Position numbers and translations under genes: made by a program. This document shows positions 1 through 10,342 of a DNA stretch of 64,000 bases, piece by piece. Where the stretch lies: NCBI GenBank assembly GCA_037074705.1, contig CM073593.1, positions 9,181,001-9,245,000 of the forward strand, written 5' to 3'. Under the pieces are notes generated by a model. That model ran no database searches. It was given only the letters and a program-made list of their open reading frames with translations, and was not told the origin of the DNA. Numbering within the stretch: position 1 is the stretch's first letter; each line of letters opens with the position of its first letter. This stretch comes from Zhengitettix transpicula. Taxonomy: Eukaryota; Arthropoda; Insecta; Orthoptera; Tetrigidae.

Positions 1-724
1 CCGGTGCCTAGTTCCTGAACGACGATACGAGAACAGTAAAAGTAAGAGTGTGCCAAAACGTTTTTTTCAGTGTGAGGTCAAATCACGAGATTTTTATTGC
101 GCTAGAGTTCAACCTGCGATTAATGAAGAAATGTAGAGCAACCACACTTAACTCCAGGATGAAAAAGTATTCTCATGTCTAACAACTGAACTAGAACCGT
201 CTACAATTTTGTTTGTAATTAACTTCACAATTTTGAGCAATTATAACCTTTTTTAATTTTGTGTTGTTCATGAATTTAAAGAACCCACCAAGCCAATTAA
301 TTTTAAATACTTATTGCAAAAGTATATCATAGTTAATTTAGAATTGAAATATATAATATTCTTAATTTAAGAGTGCACAATTTCTATTATATACGTTGTG
401 TTTGTGCAAGGTTTTTCTCCACCCCACAAGGACCTTATCTTCTCTCGACGCTGTCACCCAATTCCTGCGTTTGATGTGTTTCTCCGATGGAGGATGAATC
501 CTCACTCCGAGAGGGATTCTGCAGCTTCCAACATCAACACAGATTCACAGCGACAGAGGACTTTAACAAAGACAGCACAGGGAAAGAAATCAAACCTACG
601 AAATAAGTTTTTGTAAATCAGGTTAAATTAGTGTTGATAGCATAGAAACCTCCTGATTGTATTTATACGTATGCTCTGACTTGTTTCATAATTCTTGTTG
701 CATTGACTTTAATTAGTTGAGTTA
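1..724. other. AT-rich DNA, no gene seen
   Basis: I see no recognisable gene, repeat or RNA here. A slightly GC-richer patch around 398-616 stays open in one frame for 72 codons, but its translation shows no motif or domain that I know. Confidence 0.5.
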
Positions 725-867
725 AATTAATTTTTTTAATGAAAAAATTTACGTCTCGAGTGCAGTTGTGTCACTCTAGGCTCTTCTTCGTACCTGACGA
801 AAGGAACAATGGATCCCAGAAACGTTGTGCTATATTGACTGCCTTTCTTATTAAATAATTAATTTTT
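725..867 (-). mobile_element. Foldback family A, internally deleted copy
   Basis: The element lies at about 736-856. Its left end (about 743-755) has the ATTTACGTCT terminus seen in other copies, and then jumps directly into the arm with CACTCTAGGCTCTTCTTCG, CCTGACGAAAGG, GGATCCCAGAAACG. The opposite arm is missing. The direct repeat AATTAATTTTT flanks it at 725-735 and 857-867, a possible 11-bp target duplication, although the sequence is AT-rich and this could be chance. Full copies are at 4266-4538 and 19942-20201. Confidence 0.65.
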
Positions 868-932
868 AAGTAAAAAGGTTGTGGTGAGCTTAAGGTCAAA
901 TTAACTAATGATATGCGATTTGTTGGGCGCCA

Positions 933-955
933 CCTGCAAGAATTGTTCTTGCAGG
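933..955. repeat. Perfect 10-bp hairpin
   Basis: CCTGCAAGAA and TTCTTGCAGG flank a 3-base loop, giving a perfect 10-bp stem. It resembles the CCTGCGAGAG/CTCTCGCAGG hairpins that cluster in the A-tailed tandem repeat family at 5280-5330, 9490-9550 and 30310-30370, so it may be a stray piece of that family. Its function is unknown. Confidence 0.5.
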
Positions 956-1107
956 AAAGGGAAATACAATATTTAGTTAATAAAAACAAGAATTCATTTT
1001 ATGAGAATTTATATAAAACGAAAGCTCTCCAGCCTGCCAGGGATGCATGTAACCCCCTCCCTTTCTCAAGATTAACCGTGGTTCTCTTCGTGGCAAACCG
1101 ACGCGAT

Positions 1108-1518
1108 ACCCGGAAGCATGGAATGCGACTTACCAGGTCTGCAGCTCGGACAGGGTCGACTCCCGTTGGCGACAATCTCTCTCCGCAGCATTCGCAGTAG
1201 ACGACCGGAGACCCACGTGCAAAACCAAAATCTTTCAGGATCAACTCTCCCTGACCACTCTCACCGACGGTCCAAATCCATCTCTTCGTGTTCGCAGACT
1301 TCTCTCTCTGCCTCCTCAAAATCCCTCTCTCCTGGTTGGTCCTTGTGCACACGTGACCCACTTCCATCTATTTTAGGGCCATACCCTCCCGGTCGTATAC
1401 CCCTTCCTTGGCTGATCATGACCTTGCTTGCGGGTCTTGCGGATTTTCCAATCCACCTCGCCATTGTCTTGTGTCTGCTGCTCGACCCCGGCAAGCCACA
1501 TTCCCATGCTTCCAGGCA
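1108..1518. mobile_element. Small GC-rich element with inverted ends
   Basis: The ends 1110-1125 (CCGGAAGCATGGAATG) and 1499-1516 (reverse complement CCTGGAAGCATGGGAATG) are inverted repeats. The similarity continues weakly inward for about 15 more bases. The interior is GC-richer than its surroundings and open in several frames on both strands, but none of the translations has a recognisable domain. I did not find a convincing target duplication. It may be a non-autonomous DNA transposon. The 150 bp to its left holds nothing recognisable. Confidence 0.4.
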
Positions 1519-1599
1519 GTAATTTAGGCGACAGTTATAAAAATATTTGGTAACAAATCAATAACTAAAGGCGCACCATAAGGTTCTTGAGGGTAGTTC

Positions 1600-1862
1600 T
1601 CATTGTGACCTCTTCCCCTACAACAACATAGGAAGGGAATACAGGCCAACCAAGGGTTAAGGATCTTACCCGACATTCGTCTACATATGAAAGTCCTATA
1701 TCAGGTACGTGGTGCTCTTTATTGTTGGCCCAAACAATTTCATGGCTGCAGTTGATGTTTGCTGTTAAGACACAGCATTCAAAACTCCATGTCTATACCA
1801 AATTTAGAGGCTGCTGGCCTAGTGTTATAAGTGTTATAATGGGATCAGAGGACAACTCTTAC
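1600..1862 (-). repeat. Degenerate ATR-family fragment
   Basis: Segments CATAGGAAGGGA, CCAAGGGTTA, GGATCTTACCCG and ACATTCG occur in the same order as in the reverse-oriented A-tailed tandem repeat at 9060-9180. GGACAACTCTTAC at about 1849-1861 matches a further part of that unit. Large internal deletions separate the matches. The fragment abuts the G-run where the next LINE begins. Confidence 0.55.
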
Positions 1863-3880
1863 GGGGGGGGGGGTGATTAAAAATATCTCAGGTAAAGTCA
1901 ATTATAACGCGACAGATATAAAGCTTGTCGACAATGGTAAAAAAACTTTCACCGACAGAGACGCTGCGGGTATATTTAATTCATTTTTTGTTCATGTGTG
2001 GGATCAATTTTCTAACAATAAGCCATCAGAAGGTCGTGCATTTTATAAACTACTACAAAACGCCGTACCGAGTGTTCAGAATTCCATTTTCCTTCAACCG
2101 ATTACCAATATCGAAATAATAAACGTAATAAGAAAGTTAAAATGTACCCAATCTGCGGATATATACGGCATCTCAAGCAAAGTCGTGAACTACTGTGCCG
2201 ACGTCATAGCTACTTCCCTTCAAATCATATTCAACGCGTGTCTTTCTACCGGCATTTTTCCCGACTCCCTTAAAGCTGAAAAAGTTATTCCGATCTTCAA
2301 GAAGGGTTCGCCCACCGACGCATCAAATTACAGACCAATTTCCCTACTTCAGATATTTTCAAAAATACTAGAAAAAATTCTACACGAAAAGTTACTTGAA
2401 TTCTTGACGAAGTATAAAGTAATTACTCCCGCACAACACGGCTTCCTCAAACAAAAATCCACGAGCACTGCTATGTACGAGTTCATTCAAAGTATACAAA
2501 ATTCCTTTGATGAAAAACTGAAAGTAGCCGGAATTTTTGCTGATCTCCCGAAGGCATTTGATCTTGTAGATCACAGCATACTCCTCCAAAAATTAGAATA
2601 TTATGGGATCAGAGGCAACGCTTTGGCACTCTTTGAATCATACCTCAACAATCGGAAACAGAAGGTGGCCTTAAAAAACAAAGCTGGTGAGGTGCACTTG
2701 TCAGGCATTGCTTGTGGCGTGCCTAAGGGCTCAATATTAGGTCCACTGCCTTTTTCTTTTGTATATTAATATATGGAATCTGTCTTATAAGCAGATGACA
2801 CTAATTTGTTAATTACGGACATTGATTCAAATAATCTCAATGCGAAGATTGAGACTGCATCTAGAAACCTAAATACTTGGTTCGCCGCCAATAAATTAAC
2901 GCTCAATGTACAGAAAACTAACTTAGTTCGTTTTACAACAGAAACCAACAACGTCGTAACGAATAAGTTCTCAGATCATGCGACTTTCCTCGGCTTGCAG
3001 GTCGACAGTAAATTAAAATGCAACTTGCACATTGATCGCCTCGTGCGCAAACTTAGTTCTGTTTGTTACTCATTGAGACTATTGACGCAACAAGTTGATA
3101 CCAAAACTGCTTCACTAGTCTATTTTGCCTACTTTCATTCACATATGTGTTACGGTATTGCCAACTGGGGCAATTGTTCTCGTAGTGTGGATGTTTTCAA
3201 ACTGCAAAAACGAGCCGCTAGAATTATATCAGGTTCAGATGCTAGAGAAAGCTGCAGGCCGCTGTTCAAAAGACTTCATATTCTGACTCTACCTAGCGCT
3301 TACATATTAGAAATACTAAAATTTGTTAAACGCAAGAAAAACCTTTTTGCGAGTAACGGGGACAATCATGGCTACGACTTAAGAAACCGTTCAGTTCTCA
3401 GGTCTGACAAGCACAGCCTCAGTCTCATTATTCCTGTATCGCACTATTTAACAGCTTTCCTGAACATGTAAAGAACATCAACAACTACAACTTATTCGTA
3501 AAGGAGTGTAAAACTTACCTTGTCAATGGAACTTATTACTCCGTACACGAATTTTTGAATCGGTCTGACATTCGTTGAACTGCCTTGCCTACAAAATTGC
3601 CGAATATGCTATAAATAAATATGTAAATAGTTTGTCCAGTTTTTCCCTTTTGGTTCTGCGACAGGAGATTAATACCAGGAAGTGATTAGTGTCGTGTGCG
3701 TGTTTCCTAAAGATAGTGTGTATGATTGTGGTGATTAGACAAATGTGAACAGATATAAATTTTGTGTGTGTGTAACCTGTTAAAGTTAATTCTGTTTATA
3801 TGTAATTTATCTACTGTACATTTGTGGCGAATCCTATTTCCTCTTAAGAGGGCTAATGGTGAATAAATCTATCTATCTAA
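1863..3880 (+). mobile_element. 5'-truncated jockey/CR1-like LINE with broken reverse transcriptase
   Basis: A non-LTR retrotransposon relic. Reading from 1873, the reverse transcriptase shows the YRPISLL region at about 2332, motif A (FADLPKAFDLVDH, about 2536-2574) and motif B (GVPKGSILGPL, about 2719-2751). The same frame then has stops at 2767-2769 and 2788-2790. The second stop replaces the tyrosine of the YADD catalytic box, leaving stop-ADD. The frame continues to 3471 with the thumb and C-terminal region (LNTWFAANKLTLN, GIANWG). A one-base deletion near 3449 shifts the last part, which ends KECKTYLVNGTYYSVHEFLN before TGA at 3576-3578. The 3' UTR runs to an AATAAATCTATCTATCTA tail at about 3880. 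No endonuclease is present. Inactive. Confidence 0.9.
1873..3578 (+). pseudogene. LINE reverse transcriptase pseudogene
   Basis: The coding part of the LINE at 1863-3880. It would synthesise cDNA on nicked target DNA. It has lost the N-terminal endonuclease, carries two in-frame stops between motif B and motif C, and a frameshift near codon 525. Between motif B and motif C it also lacks several residues usually found in this family (the region normally reading like LFLIYINDL is compressed). The first readable codon follows an 11-base G run, so the start at 1873 is only where the open frame begins, not a true start. Confidence 0.88.
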
Positions 3881-4254
3881 CCGTAGTCTGCAAGTCGGAG
3901 CATACAATTCTCAAAACTGACGTAGGTGTGTAATACCACTCTTGAGTTTAATTATGTTTCTAAGTATTCCAAGAGTGGCAGTGTAGATGTTATGGTAGAA
4001 AGAAGTGGTTGTTTTTCCGAGGTTAATGATGACTGTTCGGCCAAGACCCGTGAGCAGACGCTCTTTGGCGCACAGCCGAGCGTGAACGCCGCGCCGTTAC
4101 GCGCCCACCCCGCTGTGAAATGTGCACCCATTGTGCTTTGCCGTAAACACGAGCCTTTACGCACAAAACTGCGTCCCAGAAAACCTCAGACGTCCTTCAC
4201 ATCACGCAAAGATTCGGCTGGCGCCTAAATTTAAAATATATAATGTATTTGAAT
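3881..4254. other. GC-rich island without recognised gene
   Basis: Bases 3926-4228 are open for 100 codons on the plus strand and are clearly GC-richer than the surroundings (about 4040-4220 especially). The translation has no transmembrane, signal or catalytic motif that I recognise. It may be a transposon coding relic; I cannot assign it. Confidence 0.3.
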
Positions 4255-4549
4255 CTTTCTAATCTAATGAATAAGAAAGATAGCCAATACAGACAAAAAA
4301 GGGTAATAATATAAATACCACACAACGTTTCTGGGATCCTTGTCCCTTTCGTCAGGTGCTAAGAAGAGCCTAGAGTAACACAACTGCACTGGCCAGTTGG
4401 GTTTCTCTAGGCTCTTCTAAGCACCTGACGAAAGGAACAAGGATCCCAGAAACATTGTGTGCTATTTATATTACCCTTTTTTGTCTGTATTGGCTATCTT
4501 TCTTATTCATTTTGTTCAATCAGACGTAAATTTTTCAACTTTCTAATCT
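4255..4549 (+). mobile_element. Foldback family A, near-complete palindrome
   Basis: Two inverted arms of about 115 bp (4266-4386 and 4398-4515) surround a short loop. Arm landmarks are AATGAATAAGAAAGATAGCC, CACAACGTTTCTGGGATCC, TTGTCCCTTTCGTCAGGTGC and AAGAAGAGCCTAGAG. The direct repeat CTTTCTAATCT at 4255-4265 and 4539-4549 looks like an 11-bp target duplication. The right end carries the family terminus (CAATCAGACGTAAATTTTTC); the left end lacks it, so one end is ragged. No coding capacity. The arm holds the CCTGACGA ... GAAAC box pair discussed in the findings. Confidence 0.8.
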
Positions 4550-5139
4550 ATATGAGCGTTTTTACAATTACACAATTCGATCGTTACTAGCAACGACTTA
4601 CTAAATAATAGTAATGTACTAAATTTTAGCATTCAAACAAGTAAAGATCAAAGAAAGTTTACTAACATTCTTTCAGTGATTTACTTATATTTAAATCAAT
4701 ATTCGACTGTACGATACCGTTTGATCGCAACATGGTTCATTCTTGTGCATTTCGCTATATTACTTTCATTTTCCAATTTCCAAAAAAGTAGCTGTTTCGA
4801 CTGAAAGTGATTTGGATCCGATCAATAAAAGGAACCGTTTTACGCATCTATAATTACGATATGATAAAGGAACTGAAGGTCGCGAGGTCTTAACTCCCCC
4901 AAAAACAAAATACTCTTGAGCTAAGTATTTTTGTTAAAATACCACACTTTATCTTTTCTTCCACACGTCAGGAGTCAATATCGTAACAGATCTACTGAAC
5001 AGACTGTCAGTAACATCGTACCTTTATAATACTCCATTAAAATTTATCAAATATTTTATTTATTTTCATAGAGCTATTTGGTATACTGCCAAGCAGTTAT
5101 CACAGTTGAAACAACGATTGGTTTATTCAAATACATGTT
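4550..5139. other. AT-rich DNA, nothing recognised
   Basis: No open frame of interest, no inverted repeat and no match to the other repeat families in the window. Confidence 0.5.
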
Positions 5140-6350
5140 TTTAGCTTCACTTCCGCATCCCCCCTTTCAAATCCTTTCCTATGCTATTAAAGAGGAGTTG
5201 CCCAACGTGGATTACCCTCATGTAGCCTGTTGCCCTAAAAAAAATCAAGTTTACCGGGAGCGAGGTAGGTAGGCCTGCGAGGGCTGTTCTCTCGCAGGCA
5301 ATACCTGCAAAGGAATTTTCTCTCGCAGGCAGAACCTTGTAGGTGAGATACGAAGGAGCTACCTTTCGGGGTGCCTTTTCCTCTCCGTTTTTGAACTAAG
5401 GTTCCCACAAGCCGAGGCACCTCGCCATGTTTTGAGAGGTGTATGTTCCGGGGTCGCAGACCTTGGGCATACGGTAAGAGTTGTTCGCTATTCCCATTAG
5501 AATAGTCGGCCAGCTGCCTCCTAAACTGGTCGAGGCACGGAGAAGGGAATGCTGCGTCCCCACAACAATCTCCTCTCCCGCTATCGGAACGGCGTGGGAC
5601 AAGTACACAATGCCCGACCTACCTGATGCAGGTTTTTCTAGGGTTTTCCCTGCATTTCTTTAGGCGAATGCCGGGTAGGATCCTTTAAATATAGCCCGGG
5701 GTCCCTAATTAACCCTCGGCTATCTTCCTCTACCCTTCCGCATCCCCCCTTTCAAATACCTTCCTATGCTATTAAATGGGAGTTGCCCAACGTGGATTAC
5801 CCTCGTGTGGCCTGTTGCCCTAAAAAATATTATGTTTACCGGAAGAGAGTCCAGAGAGCTCTGGCGGAGGCTACCTTTGGGGATGCCTTCACATCTCTCT
5901 GGTTTTTTGAACTAAAGTTCCCACATGCCGAGGCACGTCGGCCTGTTTTGAGAGGTGTATGTTCCGGGATCGCAGACCTTGGGCATACGGTAAGAGTTGT
6001 CCGCTATTCCTATTGGAATAGTCGGCCATCTGCCTCCTAAACCGGTCAAGGCACGGAGAGGGGAAAGCTGCGACACCCCAGCTAACCCCTCTCCCGGCAT
6101 CGTAAGGGCGTGGGACAAGTACCCAATGCCCGTCCTACTTGATGCAGGTTTTCTAGGGTTTGTACCTCATTACTTTTAGGCAAATGCCGGGTAGGAGCCT
6201 TAAACTACAGCGCGGGGGCCCCAGTTAACCCTTGGCTATCTTCCTATACCCTTTCGCATCCTCCACTTTCAGATCCCTTCCTATGCTATTAAAAGGGAGT
6301 TGCCACGACGCGGATCAGCATCATGTAGCCTTTTACTCTAAAAAAAATGT
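5140..6350 (+). repeat. A-tailed tandem repeat (ATR), three partial/complete monomers
   Basis: The 3' part of a monomer (about 5145-5245) is followed by two monomers at about 5246-5828 and 5829-6345. Each ends with CTTTCAAAT..., CCTATGCTATTAAA, GTGGATTACC, TAGCCTGTTGCCC and then an A run. Shared internal landmarks are GAGAGGTGTATGTTCCGGG, GCAGACCTTGGGCATACGGT, GGAATAGTCGGCC, GCGTGGGACAAGTAC and CGAATGCCGGGTAGGA. Short hairpins recur: CCTGCGAG...CTCTCGCAGG (about 5275-5300), CTATTCC...GGAATAG and TGCAGG...CCTGCA. The many overlapping small open frames have no known domain, so I read this as non-coding. Other copies: 1600-1862, 9000-10215, 23075-23332, 30300-30855. Confidence 0.85.
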
Positions 6351-8505
6351 TTACCTGCTACAGTTTTCTGCAAAAATGAATTGATATGTTACATAAAAAA
6401 GAAAATTTTATCTTCTTCCATCATTATCCTGGATGCTGTTTGAAGTGGTAAAAAATTTCTCTTTAATGGATTATATCAAGTTAATTGTATAGAACTGAAG
6501 TGGTCCCTGTTCATAGGGAAGAAACGTTTTTTGTATTGTAATTAATTAAGAAATTCTGCTTTGCGGCCATGATACATTAATTATATTAACATCTAAAATT
6601 ATACGATCGATGGAACTAAATAATTAGTTAATAGCTCCCAATAGTCTTTTTTCTCGAATACTGTAATAGTTTGACTTCATATCTTTTTATAGAAATGCCA
6701 AAGCTAATGCTACACTCTATGTATATTAAGATATTGACGAAAATGTTTTCTGAATATTGCTTCTTGTCAGTAACATTGACATTAACAACTTGGTTACTTT
6801 ATAGACAATACCAACTTGCGCATTAAAGGAATTATTTCGTCTAATGAGTCGTATTCCTGCGAGTGTTAATTGACGTAGTCCTTTTGTAGCTCTCTACAAT
6901 CGGAGAGTTGCTTTTCCCAACATTTCAAGATGTCACTTAAGAGCAAAAAGCTTCCCTGCCGTCACCTGGTTTTCCACTTTATGTTCGTTTCACCTCTCCT
7001 CTGTGTTTCCCCGTAATATAATATCTTACATTTCTGCGACTGAAAAATAACTTTTAATGTAATAATGGTTGTAAGTTCGTGTAGTTTTACTGTTTATATT
7101 TCATAAAGTCAGGTTTAATTATGTCGGTTGCTAGTAATTTTTAATTCCTCTTATAACATCCCTAACTGCTAGCGTCCTCCATACAAAGATGGCACGGACC
7201 TGTCCATTAAACCTAGCTTTTGGCTCAAAGATTAATATAATCTGTATACTATGGATTTCACATACCTTGAGTCTATCTTTTCTCTTTAACGCGTTACCTA
7301 TAAGTCATTTTTTCCTTTAAAAATTTCTTTCCTTACAAATTGCTGTATGTTGGATCTATATTAAAATTAAAAACTTAAATTATATTATCACTTACTCATA
7401 TATAATAATAGCATGCCCCTTAAAAAAGAAAAAAAAAACATTTGTGAAGGAGTTGTTTAACATGTTAATTGATGCGAGTTGTTAGTGCCCTTTTGGTTCG
7501 TCCTGCAAACACTGCCGAATTTACATGCGATTGTGTATATCACATTGCGTGTATCCAAATTGTTGATAGAATTTTGAAAACGATAATTAATTTGTGGAGT
7601 TACACCGTATATGCGTGATATTAATGTTCTAAGTTGTAAATTCTACTATAAATCTTACACCTCGGGTTATATCAGACCCAAATCAAAACACATCGTCCTT
7701 CAAAGTAAAAAAAAATGTTATAATTCTTTTTCATTTATAAAATAAGAATAATAGGATGAATTAAATAAAAGAAAGCACAATTCGTCATCAGTTGAAGAAG
7801 ACGAAGACAGTAATATTTGAAATTGGTTATGTATACCGAGTAGGTTGATGCGAATGATGCTCTAGCGGTAAGTAATAATTACTACCACCAGATGTCAGGT
7901 GATTCAGTAGTCTACAGTTGTAAAATTGCTGTAGTTGGAACATCCTGTATATACAAACGTGGATAAGTCCAGAACCGGTATCATTATTACATTATGGTTA
8001 ACAATATAACTGATTTTCACTTATCTGAGTAGAAGCTGCTGAGTGACTTGTAAACAGACCGGTATTAATCGATATGTAAACAACAGCGCCTCCGCACTCG
8101 ACCAAGGCAACTCAGATAAAGTCCTTGTTATATTTGCTTCATAGAAAATCTTCAGATATCAAATTTAATCATTTTTTCCCCGTAGCAAGAAAAATTGAAG
8201 TTTAATATTTTCTAGCGAATTTTTATTACTTTAAATCGTTCTTTAAAATTATTTGCGTTTACAGCATAATATATTAATTTTATTTTGTATTATGTGTGAT
8301 TATTTTTATTTAAGTAGTAAAATTGTTTAAATTTAAAATCTATCAATCCGTCCAGATTTTTATTCCTCTAATAAATTATTTATTACAAATTTCTAACATA
8401 CGTTACAACATTAAAATTTGAACCTGATCTGAAATCGCATTGTATTTCAGATTAATACTTTTAAACTTCTCCTGCACTGTCCTAACAGTTTTAACAAAGT
8501 ACATA
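6351..8505. other. 2.1 kb of AT-rich DNA, nothing recognised
   Basis: No open frame above about 60 codons, no inverted repeat and no match to other families in the window. This is one of the longest stretches without an identified element; it may be old, diverged repeat or unique intergenic or intronic DNA. Confidence 0.5.
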
Positions 8506-8818
8506 GTTTAGTTATTAAACAATTATATGTATAGTCTGACTATTTAATATAAGTTATAAATAAACAACAGCCTTTAAACGTCAGAAAATTTTTTTTTAAT
8601 AGGAATTATAGGACAGTTCGCAAAATTACTCATTGCGACCTCTTCAAGTCAGAAGATTTACAAAATTTTGACAGTCAGGGTCGTTCTCCACTGGCTGCTA
8701 TTAGCGAAATTGCCCTGACTATCAAAATTTTGTAAATATTATAACCTGAAGAGGCCGTAATTAGCAACGAAAAGTATTTTAAAAAAATTTCTGACGTTAA
8801 CAGATTGTTTAGTTATTA
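8506..8818 (-). mobile_element. Foldback family C with 12-bp target duplication
   Basis: Inverted arms 8579-8680 and 8712-8796 share CGTCAGAAATTTTTTT, GACCTCTTCA, TTTACAAAATTTTGA and GTCAGGG in mirror order, with a loop of about 30 bp. The perfect direct repeat GTTTAGTTATTA occurs at 8506-8517 and 8807-8818, marking a 12-bp target duplication. The left side continues for about 60 bp beyond the arm (TCTGACTATTTAA...), shared with the partial copy at 37171; the right side has no such extension, so one end is ragged. The element is non-coding. Confidence 0.8.
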
Positions 8819-8999
8819 CAGTTGAGCCTCAATTTTATCCCAAGATTCGTAAATAGATATGAAGGAAACCATATTCAATTAGAAAATTCTAATTAAGGAT
8901 GACAAAGTAAAATGATATGGTACAGAATACTCTAAAAATGAATTACATTAGGTGAGTAAAGTTACAATATCAATATTACCTTATAATTGATGCAATATT

Positions 9000-10215
9000 T
9001 TTTTTTTTTGGGGGGGGGGGTGTAGACAGGCTATGTATAGGGTAATCCACATAGTGGCAACTCCCCTCTTATACCATAGGAAAGGGATTTGAAAGGGGGG
9101 ATGCGGTAGGGTGTAGGAAGGTAGCCAAGGGTTACTAGGGCCCCCGGGCTATATTTTAAGGATCCTACCCGGCATTAGCCTAAAGAAATGCAGGAAAACC
9201 TTAGAAAAACCTGCATCGGGTAGGTCGGGCATTGGGTACTTGTCCCACGCCCTTCCGATAGCGGGAGAGGAGTTTGCTGTGGGGACGCAGCCTCGACCAG
9301 TTTAGGAGGCAGCTGGCCGACTATTCCAATAGGAATAGCGGACAACTCTTACCGTTTGCCCAAGGTCTGCGACCCCGGAACATACACCTCTCAAAACAGG
9401 CCGAGGTGCCTCGGCTTGTGGGAACCTTAGTTCAAAAACGGAGAGGAAAAGGCATACCCTAAGGTAGCCCCTTCGTATCTCTCCTAAAAGGTTCTGCCTG
9501 CGAGAGAAAATCCCTCGCAGGTTACCTGCGAGAGAATCCTCTCGCAGGGTTTTCTTCCTCCGCAGGGTTTTCTTCCTGACCCTAAGACTTATTATTTTTT
9601 ATGGGGGTGTAGATAGGCTGTGTATAGGGTAATCCACATAGTGGCAACTCCCCTCTTATACCATAGGAAAGGGATTTGAAAGGGGGGATGCGGTAGGGTG
9701 TAGGAAGGTAGCCAAGGGTTACTAAGGCCCCCGGGCTATATTTTAAGGATCCTACCCAGCATTCGCCTAAAAGTAATGCAGGACAAACCCTATAAAAAAC
9801 CTGCATTGGGTAGGTCGGGCATTTGGTTCTTGTCCCACGCCCTTCCGATGACGGGAGAGGAGTTTGCTGTGGGGACGCAGCTTACCCCTCGCCATGCCTT
9901 GGCCTGGTTAGGAGGCAGCTGGCCGACTATTCCAATAGGAATAGCGGACAACTCTTGCCGTATGCCCAAGGTCTGCGACCCCGGAACATACACCTCTCAA
10001 AACAGACCGAGGTGCCTCGGCATGTGGGAACCTTAGTTCAAAAAAAACCCAGAGAGATGTGAGAGCATCCCCAAAGGTAGCCCCCGCCAGAGCTCTCTGG
10101 GAAGGTTCACCTGCGAGAAATCTTTTTTTTTTAGGGCAACAGGCTACATGAGAGTGATCCACATTGGGCAACTCCCCTTTAATAGCATAGGAAGGGATTT
10201 GAAAGGGCTCTCGCA
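9000..10215 (-). repeat. ATR family, reverse-oriented tandem dimer
   Basis: Mirror image of the repeat at 5140-6350. The A tails appear as T runs at about 9000-9009, 9593-9600 and 10124-10133, giving monomers of about 590 and 540 bp plus the start of another. A 10-base G run follows the first T run. The segment 9480-9560 holds four CTGCGAGAG/CTCTCGCAGG half-sites in a row. Landmarks shared with the forward locus are CCTACCCGGCATT, GTCCCACGCCCTTCCGAT, CTATTCCAATAGGAATAG and CCCCGGAACATACACCTCTC. No coding function recognised. Confidence 0.85.
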
Positions 10216-10342
10216 GGCTTACTTGAATGAAAGACTTATTCCTAAGACTGTGATATAAAATGTAGTAGTCAAGATGTGTCTGCGAGGATTTTAAAAGTAT
10301 GCATTGTTATAAACTTATTACATTCATAAAATTGTAATAATA

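Noticed and set aside
5240..6180. Small proteins encoded by the ATR repeat
   Set aside because: Frames occur on both strands and shift between monomers; the same amino acid strings appear only because the DNA is repeated. No start, codon bias or domain supports translation.
9001..9021. The T9-G10 run as a telomere-like or structural motif
   Set aside because: It is the decayed A tail of a reversed ATR monomer followed by a G run; similar G runs occur at 1863 and are probably slippage products or sequencing uncertainty.
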